Made by a program: the position numbers and the translations under genes
Source: Kwoniella bestiolae CBS 10118
Taxonomy: Eukaryota; Basidiomycota; Tremellomycetes; Tremellales; Cryptococcaceae
Length of the DNA: 64,000 bases
Assembly (NCBI RefSeq): GCF_000512585.2
Contig: NC_089248.1
Span: 1,612,001-1,676,000 of the forward strand
Reading direction: 5' to 3'
In this document: piece by piece, positions 34,742 through 45,581 of the stretch
Position numbering within the stretch: position 1 is the first letter of the stretch
How the letters are laid out: the number at the start of each line of letters is the position of its first letter
Notes under the pieces: model-generated
Database searches by the model: none
What the model was told of the DNA's origin: nothing
Seen by the model: the letters and a program-made list of their open reading frames with translations, nothing else

Positions 34742-35310
34742 TATCTGCGTGGGGTGTGATTGGTTTGAGGAGTCGACGATCGAGATGATTCTTGGGATCA
34801 ACAATAATACTGTCTGCACATGCTCCTCTCTCAATCGTAGAGTAAGCCCGGAAGTCATCAACAATGCCAAGATCCTCAAATCCTCATCTGTTCCATCGGC
34901 TGGAGCCGAATTATGGCGAACAATCACACCAAGATACATCGTGCTTAATTTTAGACATGCTTGTTCAGGGTCAAAGATGTCTAATTTACAATTTATGAAT
35001 GATACGTGATGGCGAGTAACATTTTCAGTGGAAATTATCACTCAAAAGTCATCTTGAGCCGTTGGGATCAAGTATACAGGAGGTCTCCACGACTGAAATT
35101 TTGGTAAAAGAACAACAAACGTTTTATGACGTGCTGGTCAAGTGATGGACAAATGTCGTTTGCATCAGTCGGCAAACAAGCAATTCCATCGGACTTCGGT
35201 GACTTAGATAGGATCGATCACTCTTATATAAGAGACGATTTTTGCTTTTTATCGTTGGCAGATATGTCCAGAGTCAATCTCAATTCAGGAGCACCAAGAA
35301 GCACCCAGAC
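34742..35310. other. Divergent promoter between hydroxyacid oxidase and permease
   Basis: About 570 bases. A palindromic CTCTTATATAAGAG box (35221-35234) lies about 80-90 bases upstream of the permease ATG. No other feature is supportable. Confidence 0.55.
35221..35234 (+). promoter_or_regulatory. TATA box in a 14-base palindrome
   Basis: CTCTTATATAAGAG is its own reverse complement and holds a TATATAA element, about 80 bases before the MFS start at 35311. Confidence 0.5.
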
Positions 35311-37770
35311 ATGTCCAAACACACGGACACTAATGGTTACGAAGATACCACCGTTCTCGACGACGAGAAGGCGGCTATTCCGGAAGCTTATCGAGAGCCT
35401 CCTAAAGCGACCTGGAAGGGACGTATTTGGGATACATTTGATGCTCCTCCAGAGGTTTGTTTCGGTTCAATCTAACCTTCCAAATATAGCACCACGCTGA
35501 CGGACCTTGACAGGAGCGAAAGCTGCTGTTCAAGCTCGATGCCGTACTATTGCTGTTCGGCTGTTTAGGGTGGTTTATCAAGGTAAATCCACTTTCATTT
35601 AACGATTGTGGCAAGTTGGCTGACTTGAAAGCAGAATCTTGATCAAGAGAATTTGGCTACGGCTTTCGTGTCTGGTATGAAAGAAGATCTTGGAATGTTG
35701 CAAAACCAATATACCACTGCGCTGACGATGTGGACGGTCGGCTACTGTATTGGTCAAATCCCTTCCAACATGGTGCTCCTGCATGTTTCCCCAAGGTACT
35801 GGATTCCTACACTGGAAGCTGTTTGGGGTTTGTGAGTATATCTTTCGCCACGATCATTGACAAGCACTGATGCTGGCTTAGATGTACTCTCCTGACTTAC
35901 CGGGTCACCAATCATAAGCAGCTGTATGCTTTGAGGTTTTTCGTTGGTCTTGCGGAAAGTGGCATGGTGAGTCTTTCTCCCGGAGACTGTGCGTGACTTT
36001 GCTGAAACACAAATGAATATCATAGTATCCAGCTTTGCATTGGATATTGGGATCGTATTATAAGGTAGGTAGTATGGGCGGACACCAGACATAAAATGCT
36101 CACGATAGTTTCCAGCCCAACGAGTTGGCGAAACGAGCGTCTCTGCTTGGTACCTCTGCTGGTCTGGGTGCATTGTTCTCGTCGATCCTGCAAGCGGCTG
36201 CTTATACCAATTTGGACGGCCACAATGGTCTTGCTGGGTGGAGATGGTAAGTATTCAATGGGATTGTGTTCGATACAGCGATTGTGGCTGAACCTACAAA
36301 CACAGGCTGTTCATCATCGATGCGGTCATTACGCTTCCGGTCGCTTTGCTAGGACTGGTCTTCCTGCCAGCTGTTCCCGGACACGCCCAAGAGAAACCAT
36401 CGTTCTGGTTATCTCAAACAGTGGGTACAGGACCTGCTGCTCTCGTAAGTACCTCGGCTGATGCCAGGAACGATCTTCAGGATCTCGATCTCGCGAGGAG
36501 CCGAATGGAATCAGTGGGCCGAGCTCCGCAGAAGGCCTTGACGTGGAAGCGTGTGCTCGCGTATTCCAAGACATGGCATTTCTACCTTTTGCCACTGATG
36601 TATGTGAGTATGAGGGCTGGTTAACACAATCTTACAGCATGGGACTGAATGACTGTCGTGCAGATGGTTTGGAATAATTCGATCAAGTATACCGCCATAA
36701 TGCCTTTCTGGTTGAAAGATAAAGGTAATCCTGTCCAGAGAGGAGTTGCGGAGCGTAATCATCTTGTGGTGAGTTGCAGGTCGATCATTTCAGTCGCATT
36801 CAGTCCAATCACTTGCTTAGCCCTCTATCACCATAGATGCCTATCACCGGAATTGTAAGTTTGTCTCACATACTCATCAGTACATGACAATCTGACTCGC
36901 TGTGTCAGGGGATTGTGACCGGTTGGATAGCTGGTTGGACATCAGACGGCTTTTTGAAAGGGAAGCGTTGGCCCATCATTGCGCTCTACAACTTGATCGT
37001 ACTGGTAACCGCGATAGCTTTGGCAGTCATGCCGTTGTGGAAAAATCTAGGTGGACATTTCGCACTATATTGTGAGTGGCCCTCTCTGTCCGCTGCGTGA
37101 TAGAAGATCGGTGCTTACCTTCTCGCAAACTTCAGATCTGAGTGGAGCGTGAGTATAAGTACGTCCGAACATTTCTGTGCATCGAACTGACCCTCCATCT
37201 AGTGGTACTAACATTGCCGGTCTATATTTCGCTTGGATCAATGAAGTGAGTGAGATCTTTACAAACCGCTGCGCCTTCCCCTGACATCACTCCTACAGAT
37301 TTGCGGTACAGACGCAGAGAAGCGAGCTTTAATCTTGGCCATGAGTAACGATGCGAGCTTCGTGTTGCAGGTGAGTGTTCCAGACTACCGACCATGAATC
37401 GTGCAACTGACTTCTGGGTTCCAGTCCATAGTACCCAACTTCGTATGGAAGCAAGTCGATTGTGAGTCGGGAGTATGCTTTCTGGCCGTTTATTCGATAA
37501 CTCACCATCATTGACAATACAGATCCAAAGGCCACTAAAGGTTTATGGTATACTACCGCACTTTCAATCTTCTTGAGTAAGTCTGAGCAACGTTTCGAAG
37601 CCTCGCCGCACTGACCACTTGTCTGGAAAGTGTTCATCATAGCGACCGTCAGGTATCTTCATATTAGGGACAAGGTTTTGGCGATTCGAGCCGCGAATGA
37701 AAACAAAGATGAAGAGACAGAGAGTCCAGGTGTATATGAAAACTACGATGATGTCGACGCGAAGAAGTGA
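35311..37770 (+). CDS. MFS permease, pantothenate/vitamin-transporter-like (Dal5 group)
   Basis: Start MSKHTDTNGYED; more than ten small exons. After a ~45-residue cytosolic start, LLFKLDAVLLLFGCLGWF, TVGYCIGQIPSNMVLL, RFFVGLAESGMYPALHWILGSYY and GWRWLFIIDAVITLPVALLG are ordered spans of the Fen2/Liz1/Dal5 group. GHAQEKPSFWLS is a loop after span 6; MVWNNSIKYTAIMPFWL starts the second half. The tail ends ENYDDVDAKK. It likely imports a small organic acid. Together with the adjacent hydroxyacid oxidase this gives a transporter-enzyme pair read divergently. The assignment to pantothenate is by resemblance only. Confidence 0.85.
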
Positions 37771-38224
37771 TCGGGATCTTGAGAGCCTGCTGTCGTCGTA
37801 TGTGAACGAGGGGCGAGCGCTGAGTAGAGTTAGGCTGAGAGGTAGACGATCGGTATAGGTTGGTAGGATATATGGTAGAAAATTGGAAGATGTGCATTCG
37901 CAGTAATATAGATCTGTAGAAGGCATCATATGCATCGCTCCAGTGGCGTATACCCTTCCACTCCACACCAATCGCCCCGAACTATCTCGGCATTGAGCTC
38001 TTTTCACTTTCGGATTTGACCGGACCGATGTCAAAGTGGGTCTTATGAGATCTTCAGGGATGGGAGGGAAGAATAGCACAAATCGCAATATGAAGTGCTG
38101 GGAAGGACTGGTAGAATTGCAACATCAGCAAAGTGATCAGTGATAGCGAAACAGTACTTCGATAGTCTTTCACCTACCAATGATATAGCATCGACGGAGA
38201 ATTGCTTGCGCCAGATCAGCCAAC
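37771..38224. other. Intergenic region, no gene seen
   Basis: The 3' region of the permease gene and the promoter of the next + strand gene. No other feature is supported. Confidence 0.5.
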
Positions 38225-40525
38225 ATGTCTTCAGCAGGCGATATCATCTACAAGGGTACGTCGCAATGTCTCTGGTAGTGAAGAGGAGCTCACCACCTGA
38301 AAATCGCACAGCGTTCATGCCAACGTTGAAGATGGTATTGTGCATCCTGCTGGGGTTTGCAGCTACAAAGAAAGGATGGTTGACTGCTCCAGGAGCGAAA
38401 GGGCTGGGAGCGATCGTTGTTGTGAGTGCGACAAGCTACCTCCAGATCGGTATATTGACAACATGTACAGCAAATTACACTTCCAGCGTTGTTGTTCTCC
38501 TCCATGGTGACAGCATTCACCCCCGACAACATCAAGGCGTTCGGTCCGCTAGTGATAGTAGCAGTGATGTATCAGATGTTGGGTTTGATTTTCGCATGGA
38601 TTATAAGGGAGCTGTTTTATGTGCCGATTGACTTTAGATGGGGAATCCTTGTGGTGAGCTCGACTTGTTGGCATCAAGTGGTATATCTTAACACAATCGT
38701 TGCTGACCATCACATCGATAGTCCGGACTCACGTCAAATTGGGGTAAGCTGAATCCTGTATCAAACGGAACATTGGAACGACCCGTTGACCCGTGAATCT
38801 GTCAGGTAATCTACCAACTGCGATCGTACAGACAATGGCAAAAGAGTCACCTTTCAATCCAGCAGTGGACGTAGATTTGGGTGTTGCATACATAGCGTGA
38901 GTCCTGGATATACAGTCTGTCAATTCAATTGTACCACGGATACATCCACGTACAGTGCTAAAATCTTACGTTCCAGGATCTTCATCTTTATCATGAACAC
39001 AACGTTCTGGGGTTTGGGAGTGCACAAGGTGGGTTTACCATTCTTTACCACGACCAGCTTGCACTGAAACTGTCTAATCATCGCTATAAACAGATGTGCG
39101 CATGGGATTTTCAGGATGACCGGCGCAGGCCTGATCAACCCCCGCTCAAGGAGAGATGGTCCTCTCAGCTAGAATCGACGAAAGGAAAGATATCGAAATG
39201 GACGGGATTGAAACACCGACACTCAAGGTCAAACATTGATATGGAAAGTCAGACGATACCAGGGATGGAAATGATGGGCAATGTAGAGGATAAAGCGGAA
39301 CAAGATGAAAATTTCGCACGTAACAACATTGAACCATACATACCACCGACCAACGGCGCAGGAACACCTTCTCAAGAAATCGTACCTCTTGATAGAGTAC
39401 CGACAAACAACGAGGCAGAGCTGCTTAGACGTTCTTCCCGCAAAACCGCCGACACTCAAGCTCCACCTGATCCCGTCCCTAGTATACATGAGAGTGATAA
39501 TGTTGTATTGGTTCAACCACTGTGGAGGCGTATTCTTCAGACGGTGTACGACTGGCCCAATGTAACGAAAGCAATCATCATCAGCGTGCCCATCGCCACG
39601 ATTCAGCCATTGAAAGCACTCTTTGCTGAGACTGAAGGCTGGTCTGGGACTAGGATGCCGTACGGTCCCGATGGGAATCCTCCATTACATTTCGTGATCG
39701 AGTTCAGTTCGTTTTTGGGTGCTGTTGCGGTGCCAGGAGCCCTGCTGCTTCTTGGGGCTAGTTTCGCTAGGTTGAAGGTGAGTAGATATCTGGGTATGCT
39801 CGTTCATCTGGTATTCGTTCCTCTGGTATTCGTTCCTCTGGCGTCGGTATCTGTCCGCCAGGTAACAGGCTCGCTGATCTATACTGTGATAGGTGCCCAA
39901 GAACTGGAAAGACCTCCCACTCTCCGCTATCATAGCTTTGACCTGCTCGAAAAGTAGGTCTACGATCCTTGATAATTGCGAGCTATATGTCGATTACTCG
40001 CTGATATGCTGTCACAATAGTGATCCTGGTACCAATTTTCGGAATGTCAGTGACCTAATCATCCCCAAGCTCTTTCGAGGATGATCTAACTGACATCAAA
40101 CCCAGATTCGTGATCCAGGCATTCCGAGATCATACCTCCCTTTTTCCACGGGAAGATAAGAGTGAGTCATCTGCCTGGATGAACACCTCGGGAGCACTAC
40201 TGATGGACTTTCTTCTGCAGTCCGAACATTCATCTCAATCCTCTTATCGGGTACACCATCACAGGTTATCCAGCTGGTCGTCACCCAGACATACAATCCC
40301 GATGGGACCGCAGAGACCTTGTCTAGTTTCTTGCTTCTCCAGTGTGAGTTCCAAACCACAGAGAAGTCAGACCCTACCGGCTAATGTTACATTATAGACG
40401 CTTTGATGTTCATTCTGTCGACGTGAGTGAAGGTTATGGTGATTCTATGAAGGAGTGGCGCTGATAAAATCGATTCTATACCTAGCGCTCTCGCCGGAAT
40501 CGCTTTGTATATTGTAGAAAGGTGA
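38225..40525 (+). CDS. Auxin efflux carrier family (PIN-like) membrane transporter
   Basis: Start MSSAGDIIYK, with about ten exons. The early segment AFMPTLKMVLCILLGFAATKKG and later NITLPALLFSSMVTAFTP (reconstructed across a junction) match the first spans of the auxin efflux carrier family PF03547, which includes yeast Ecm3-like proteins. A large polar loop of about 180 residues (from about 39094 to 39500) sits between the two hydrophobic halves, as in the fungal members. The C-terminus ALAGIALYIVER is the standard last span. Fungal relatives lie in endoplasmic reticulum or vacuole membranes; auxin itself is not shown to be the substrate. The gene precedes two flavin monooxygenase genes on the same strand. 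Confidence 0.8.
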
Positions 40526-40838
40526 TCAGCCGTCTGATTTGCACTATTGACTTCTTGCATGGGTTGTATCAGTATATACAAGGGTGTCTGTACATGTATG
40601 CCCAGTCCATTTCTGGTATTGCACCCCTATTCGAGTGTTGCGGAAAGTGGCCAACCCGAGATCCCGGCTCGGTGATTACCGCATAGCACGCAATCTTATC
40701 TGATGATGAGCAATACGTCCAGAAATAGGCTAAGAAGCATTGGTCATAGATATGTGAAAGGATTGCATGGGCATATATACATGGAAGGACGGACAGAGAT
40801 GCATGGGAAAAGAATGAATCTATTTTATAGCGATCATC
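40526..40838. other. Intergenic region, promoter of flavin monooxygenase 1
   Basis: About 310 bases. CATATATACATGG lies near 40771, roughly 65 bases before the ATG. Nothing coding is seen. Confidence 0.5.
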
Positions 40839-43157
40839 ATGCTGTGTAGACTGATCATTGTTAGCTTGGGTCTGTCCGTTTCAGCTCTATCACAACAGAT
40901 CCCATTCGAGTCGCCAGATCTGCAGGATGAGTCGGGCACGTACGAGTTTGAATGGCCAATCAAGGATGTAGCAGTCATAGGTGCTGGAGTATCGTGAGTC
41001 GCTCCGGGTAGGCTTCATCGTTTCGCCACTGATGTGAACTGAAACGATCAGAGGGTTATTGGCATATCGAGCTTTGGCGGACAGACATCATTTCAACAAG
41101 ATCAGAGTATTCGAGAGGGACTCATCACCAGGAGGGAACTGGCATTACTCGGATGAGGAAGCACACGCTGTTGCTATCGAAGACGGACTTACAGACGATT
41201 GGTGGAAGTCAGACTACACACCTGCAATGCCGGCAAGGTTGCCTTCGCACGAGATCTATTCCGTCAAGCATAATACAACGATGAAAGACGAGCTGGAAAG
41301 TAGACGAATCAACCATAGACAGCCTAAACCACTTTGGAAGAATTTAAGAGCGAATACACCGGCGCCTCAACAGCAGGTGAGCTTTCTCCTCCTAATCTCC
41401 CTGATAGGAACCCGCAGGCAAGATGATCCGGATGTGGTTGATGGACCAGGGATCTAATCATGTAATGTTCAGGTGCCAGGCTTCTCCTGGCCGCCAGGCG
41501 TGGAATGGGCTTCACATCATTCCAAAGTTCAACGCTATCTACGTTCCTTCGCCTCATGGCTGGGTATCAATAATGGAGACGATGTTGCTACAATATCATA
41601 TAACACGAGAGTAGAGCTTATAACGAAAGATTTCGATAAGAAGGGACAACAAACCGGTTGGAAGCTGTTGCTGAGAGAGTTTGTCGAGACCAAAGAAGGG
41701 CAATACGAAGAGTCCTATTGGGAAGAGGTAAGCATTTTATGACACGATCGGTCTGCTCGAAGAAGTGGCTGATGGTGTTCATAGCATTTTGATGCTGTCG
41801 TGGTGGCTTCCGGACGGTTCAATATACCCCACATTCCTGCTATCCCCGGTCTTGTCGAGTGGCAGAAACGATTCCCAAAGCAGATATTGCATTCAAGACA
41901 ATATAGATTCTCGGAGAGCATACAGTATAAGAATGTCATCGTCGTGGGAGCATCTGTGAGCTGAAGGCTGGTCAATGGAGAATCTGGTGACTGATCTCCG
42001 CAATCTAGGCAAGCGCTACTGGCATCTCGCTGGATATCAACACATCAGCCAAAACAAGTTACCTGAGTATACGAGTCAGTGATAACAGCCGACTATGAAT
42101 CGGCTTCTCATCGCTAATATGACCGATATCTCAATAGGAACACAGCAACGATCCTCGAGCTCCTGTTCGAAGAGAGACACATCTCAACTCGGTACCTTCG
42201 AATACGACCATCATCGGGGAGATTGCAAAGTTCCATCCTATTCCCAAAGGTGGTGATATTAGCGATGGGAAGATTGAGCTCCTGAATGGAACTGTGAGTA
42301 CTACCTAGCTTGAAGAGGAGTTTTGCCAAAACACTAACAGAATTGTTCAAGATTCTCACTGGAATCGACCAACTCATCTTTGGCACTGGATTCCGATACG
42401 CATTCCCGTTCCTACCACAGTATCACAATTCCACTGTGTCAGGAAATGAAACAGTAGATAGCGAGGAACAACCTATCATCACAGACGGGTCTCATGTTCG
42501 ATCGCTATATCTCGATACGTTCTACATCGATCAGCCGACTCTGGCATTCCAAGGACGTAAGTTGCATCTGATATCATCGATTTGAAGATACGAGTAGAGG
42601 GTATTGACGATGTGGAATGTTTCTCAGAGAACGTCGGGATCCAGACTTTCATATACGGCAAATACGCAGGAGAAGCAATCGCGAGAGTGTGGAGTGGGAA
42701 AGCCGATCTACCGAATAGAAGGGCTCAATGGAGACATTTCTGGAATACCGTCGAAGAGAGAGGAGGCCTGAGGAAAGGTTTCCAGTGGCTGAATAATGAA
42801 GCCAACAGTCGTGAATTGTTCCGCTCGTTTCGATCGGTGGAAACGGCACTTACGTGCGATGATTTCCACCACAGGATACCTGAACTATTTCGTAGCTTGG
42901 CTCAACTCGGCGGCTATCAAGACTGGAGATAAGCTACTGGAACTCCCGCCTGACGTGTGAGTAATCCTGGCATTGAATCGTGATTCCTGGCCAAGCTGAT
43001 GTGAGATATGATTATGCATAGCTCTGAGGAAATGGATCTGTGGATGAAAGCTAGAGCTGCTGGAGTATCAGTAAATCCAGATGGTAGGAATGACCTCTGG
43101 CAGACCTCGCTGAACGAGAACCGAAGATGGAGAAGAGCTGTTATGGATGATTGGTGA
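40839..43157 (+). CDS. Flavin-containing monooxygenase-like protein with signal sequence
   Basis: The ATG at 40839 gives a signal-like N-terminus, MLCRLIIVSLGLSVSALSQQ, then a linker and the FAD motif VAVIGAGVSG at residues ~46-55 (the last Ser is split by an intron at 40994). ERDSSPGGNWHYSDEE matches the FAD-binding loop of flavin monooxygenases. Later exons carry FSWPPGVEWASHHSKVQRY and GFRYAFPFLPQYHN; the C-terminus ends RRAVMDDW at 43157. The reaction is probably NADPH/O2-dependent oxygenation of a soft nucleophile. A secretory-pathway start is uncommon for this family in fungi, but could be an ER anchor. It is followed within 340 bases by a second, unlike flavin monooxygenase gene. Confidence 0.75.
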
Positions 43158-43496
43158 AGATAGACGTTCAGTATATGAATGGGGAAACGAATAGATGTCA
43201 ATCAATACTGTACTGTAGTATACACAGATCATTCATGTAGCTTGATTGTACCTTGACAACCATACAGCTTACACGTGTGAATGCTGTGCAACGGAGATGG
43301 TGACGATGACCTTGATGGTGATACGGCCATCCGGTCTGATGATGAGGATGATGGTGATGATGGTGATGACAATTGTCTCCTCTATCAAACCATTCCTTCT
43401 CTTCTTCTCTTCTTCTATCTTCCATATTGATTGATCACTTTCCGATAGATCAAGCTCATCATCACCATCACCACCACCCCCACTCTCACTCTCAAG
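43158..43496. other. Intergenic region between the two flavin monooxygenase genes
   Basis: Contains a GATGATG/ATGGTGATG microsatellite at about 43337-43372 and a CATCACCATCACCACC run just before the next ATG. No gene. Confidence 0.55.
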
Positions 43497-45257
43497 ATGC
43501 ACGTCGCCATCGTCGGAGCAGGCTACTCTGGCTTAGCAGCAGCGACAACGTTGCTTTCTTTTGGTCACTCGGTGGTCATCTTCGAATCATCACCAGATGT
43601 AGGAGGGGTATGGTCATCTACCAACCACTACCCAGGACTGAAAGCGCAGAATACGGGAAATACCTATTCCTTCTCGTCTTTACCCATGCCCAAGGAGTAC
43701 CCTTTACACCCTGATTGTCAACAGATTCAAGCTTATCTCGAGCTGTACGTCAAGAGAAACAAGCTGGACCAGGATGGGAGGTTGAGATTGAACACGAGAG
43801 TGATCAGAGCTGAGAAGAGGGATGGTGGTTGGGTATTAGAGGTGGGTTGAGGTGTTCATTGGACGCTGACAGTTTCTCTTCAACCTATCGTTGTCTTCAT
43901 GAATCAAGCTGATGATACTGCTCATTGACCCTCGCTCAAGGTCCGCTCAAACGATCATCAAAACCAACTCCTCTCATTCGACTACCTCATCTGCGCAGCT
44001 GGCGTGTTCAATCAACCTAATATACCATCATTCCAAGGAATCGATACCTTCACTTCATCAGGCGGTATCGTCGTCCATACATCCAACGTCCACAAGCTCA
44101 CCGACCTCAAGGATAAGAACGTAGTAGTGATCGGATTTGGTAAATCAGCTTGTGATGTAGCTGTTGCTACGACACCTGTATCCAAATCAGTCACTTTGGT
44201 AGCGAGGGATGTCATCTGGAAGTTGCCTACATACCTTGGTGGGGCATTGCATTACTCATACCTTCTCTTGACCAGATTTGTGAGTTGTCTTCGATGAAGA
44301 GACCACTCTCCACATACGACACATTGCTAATCATATCTCCTTATTCTCCTCTCCTGTCTTGTGCGCAGGGCGAAGCTCTCTTCCCCTATATACGACCATG
44401 GAGATCTCAACACTTCCTCAACTATGGACTCGGTAGATATCTTCGATCCGCCCTTCTCGCCCTAGTCACTTGGGTGATCACGATCCAGCTTAGACTCGTC
44501 ACATTCGGATTATTGCCCAACAAACCGTTCGAGACCATCGCCAGGGCAAGTGTTTCTCTGGCTACTCCTGGATTCGTCGATGTTGTGGAGAACGGTAGTC
44601 TCAAAGTAGAGCGAGGTGTGACAGTTGAATCGCTGGGTGAGGGGAAGGTAAAGTTGTCGGACGGGAGGGAAATGCCTGTGGACGTGATTATCTGTGGAAC
44701 AGGTTGGAATCACGATATCCCTTCCTTCTTACCTCAAGAATGCAGAAAGAAGATTCTGAATCAAGATGGAGATTGGATACTTTATAGGTATATCTTGCCT
44801 ACCGATTTACCAGGTTTGGCATTCATAGGATACAACTCTTCGGTCTTCTGTCCTCTCACAGCGGAAATCTCATCGTTATGGTTAGCTTCTCACTTGGAAC
44901 GTTCACTAGGACTGATCCGACAACTCCCCAGTAAGGAACAACAACGACTTGAAGCTGGAGAAGAGATCGCATGGCTCAGAAAGAGGACGGACGGGCATCA
45001 TGCCAATGGGACTGATATCGTACCCTTCTCTTTGTCCAATATCGATGAGATGTTGAACGATCTGGGATTTGGCATTGTTTGGTTTGACTGGTTGAGGGAA
45101 TGGTTGTTGCCTGTCAACCCTGGTGCATGTGAGTAAAGTAAGATAGGCGGTGATGACATGCTGATATATTGACGTCTTGACCGTAGACTCGCATATCTTG
45201 CCAAACCTTCTCAGTCGACGAGATGCGTTGAAGGGGGGACACCTGAAGGATGAGTGA
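43497..45257 (+). CDS. Flavin-containing monooxygenase-like protein 2
   Basis: Begins MHVAIVGAGYSGLAAATTLL (FAD Rossmann site) with no leader. VWSSTNHYPGLKAQNTGNTYSF follows, as in FMO/Baeyer-Villiger type enzymes. After two introns, VVVIGFGKSACDVA is the NADPH-binding Rossmann site. DVIICGTGWNHDIPSFLP is the C-terminal ATG-like motif (FATGY in others). Long and Trp-rich segments with hydrophobic stretches (ALLALVTWVITIQLRLV) suggest a membrane-associated domain. The last exon (about 45188-45257) ends GGHLKDE. The sequence differs from the neighbour monooxygenase, so these are not a recent duplication. Substrate unknown. Confidence 0.8.
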
Positions 45258-45581
45258 CGGGGAATACACGCCAATCAATCGATTGTGAGGTATGCAGGTA
45301 TAGGCGATGAAAGTGAGGAGTAGTGCGATGGTATGATTGAGATAATATGATATGAACATGCATTGTATGTAATATACAAGATGTGAACAATGACAATGAC
45401 GAGGAGAGTGCGTTGAATGAAATGACGTTGTATGGGTGCAAATGTTAACCTTTTATCTTCTCTCTCTCTTCTTTCTTCTTGTTGTCTTTCACTTGCTCTT
45501 CTTCATCTTACCCACACTCATCCAGCAACGACTCCTTGTACTTCCCCATCACCATGTTGTAGTATCATTCACCCACGAACC
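45258..45581. other. Intergenic region, promoter of the large hydrolase-like gene
   Basis: About 320 bases, with a long CT-rich run at 45452-45500 on the + strand typical of a fungal promoter. An in-frame upstream ATG at 45432 would add 50 residues, but that stretch reads like promoter DNA. Confidence 0.5.

Noticed and set aside
34742..35041. N-terminal extension of the FMN oxidase to 35041
   Set aside because: It is open but does not resemble the family; the ATG at 34741 gives a typical start with a following intron.
45432..45581. 50-residue N-terminal extension of the YML020W-like protein
   Set aside because: The DNA is CT-rich promoter-like sequence; the protein MSFSRP start is more typical. 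Not excluded.
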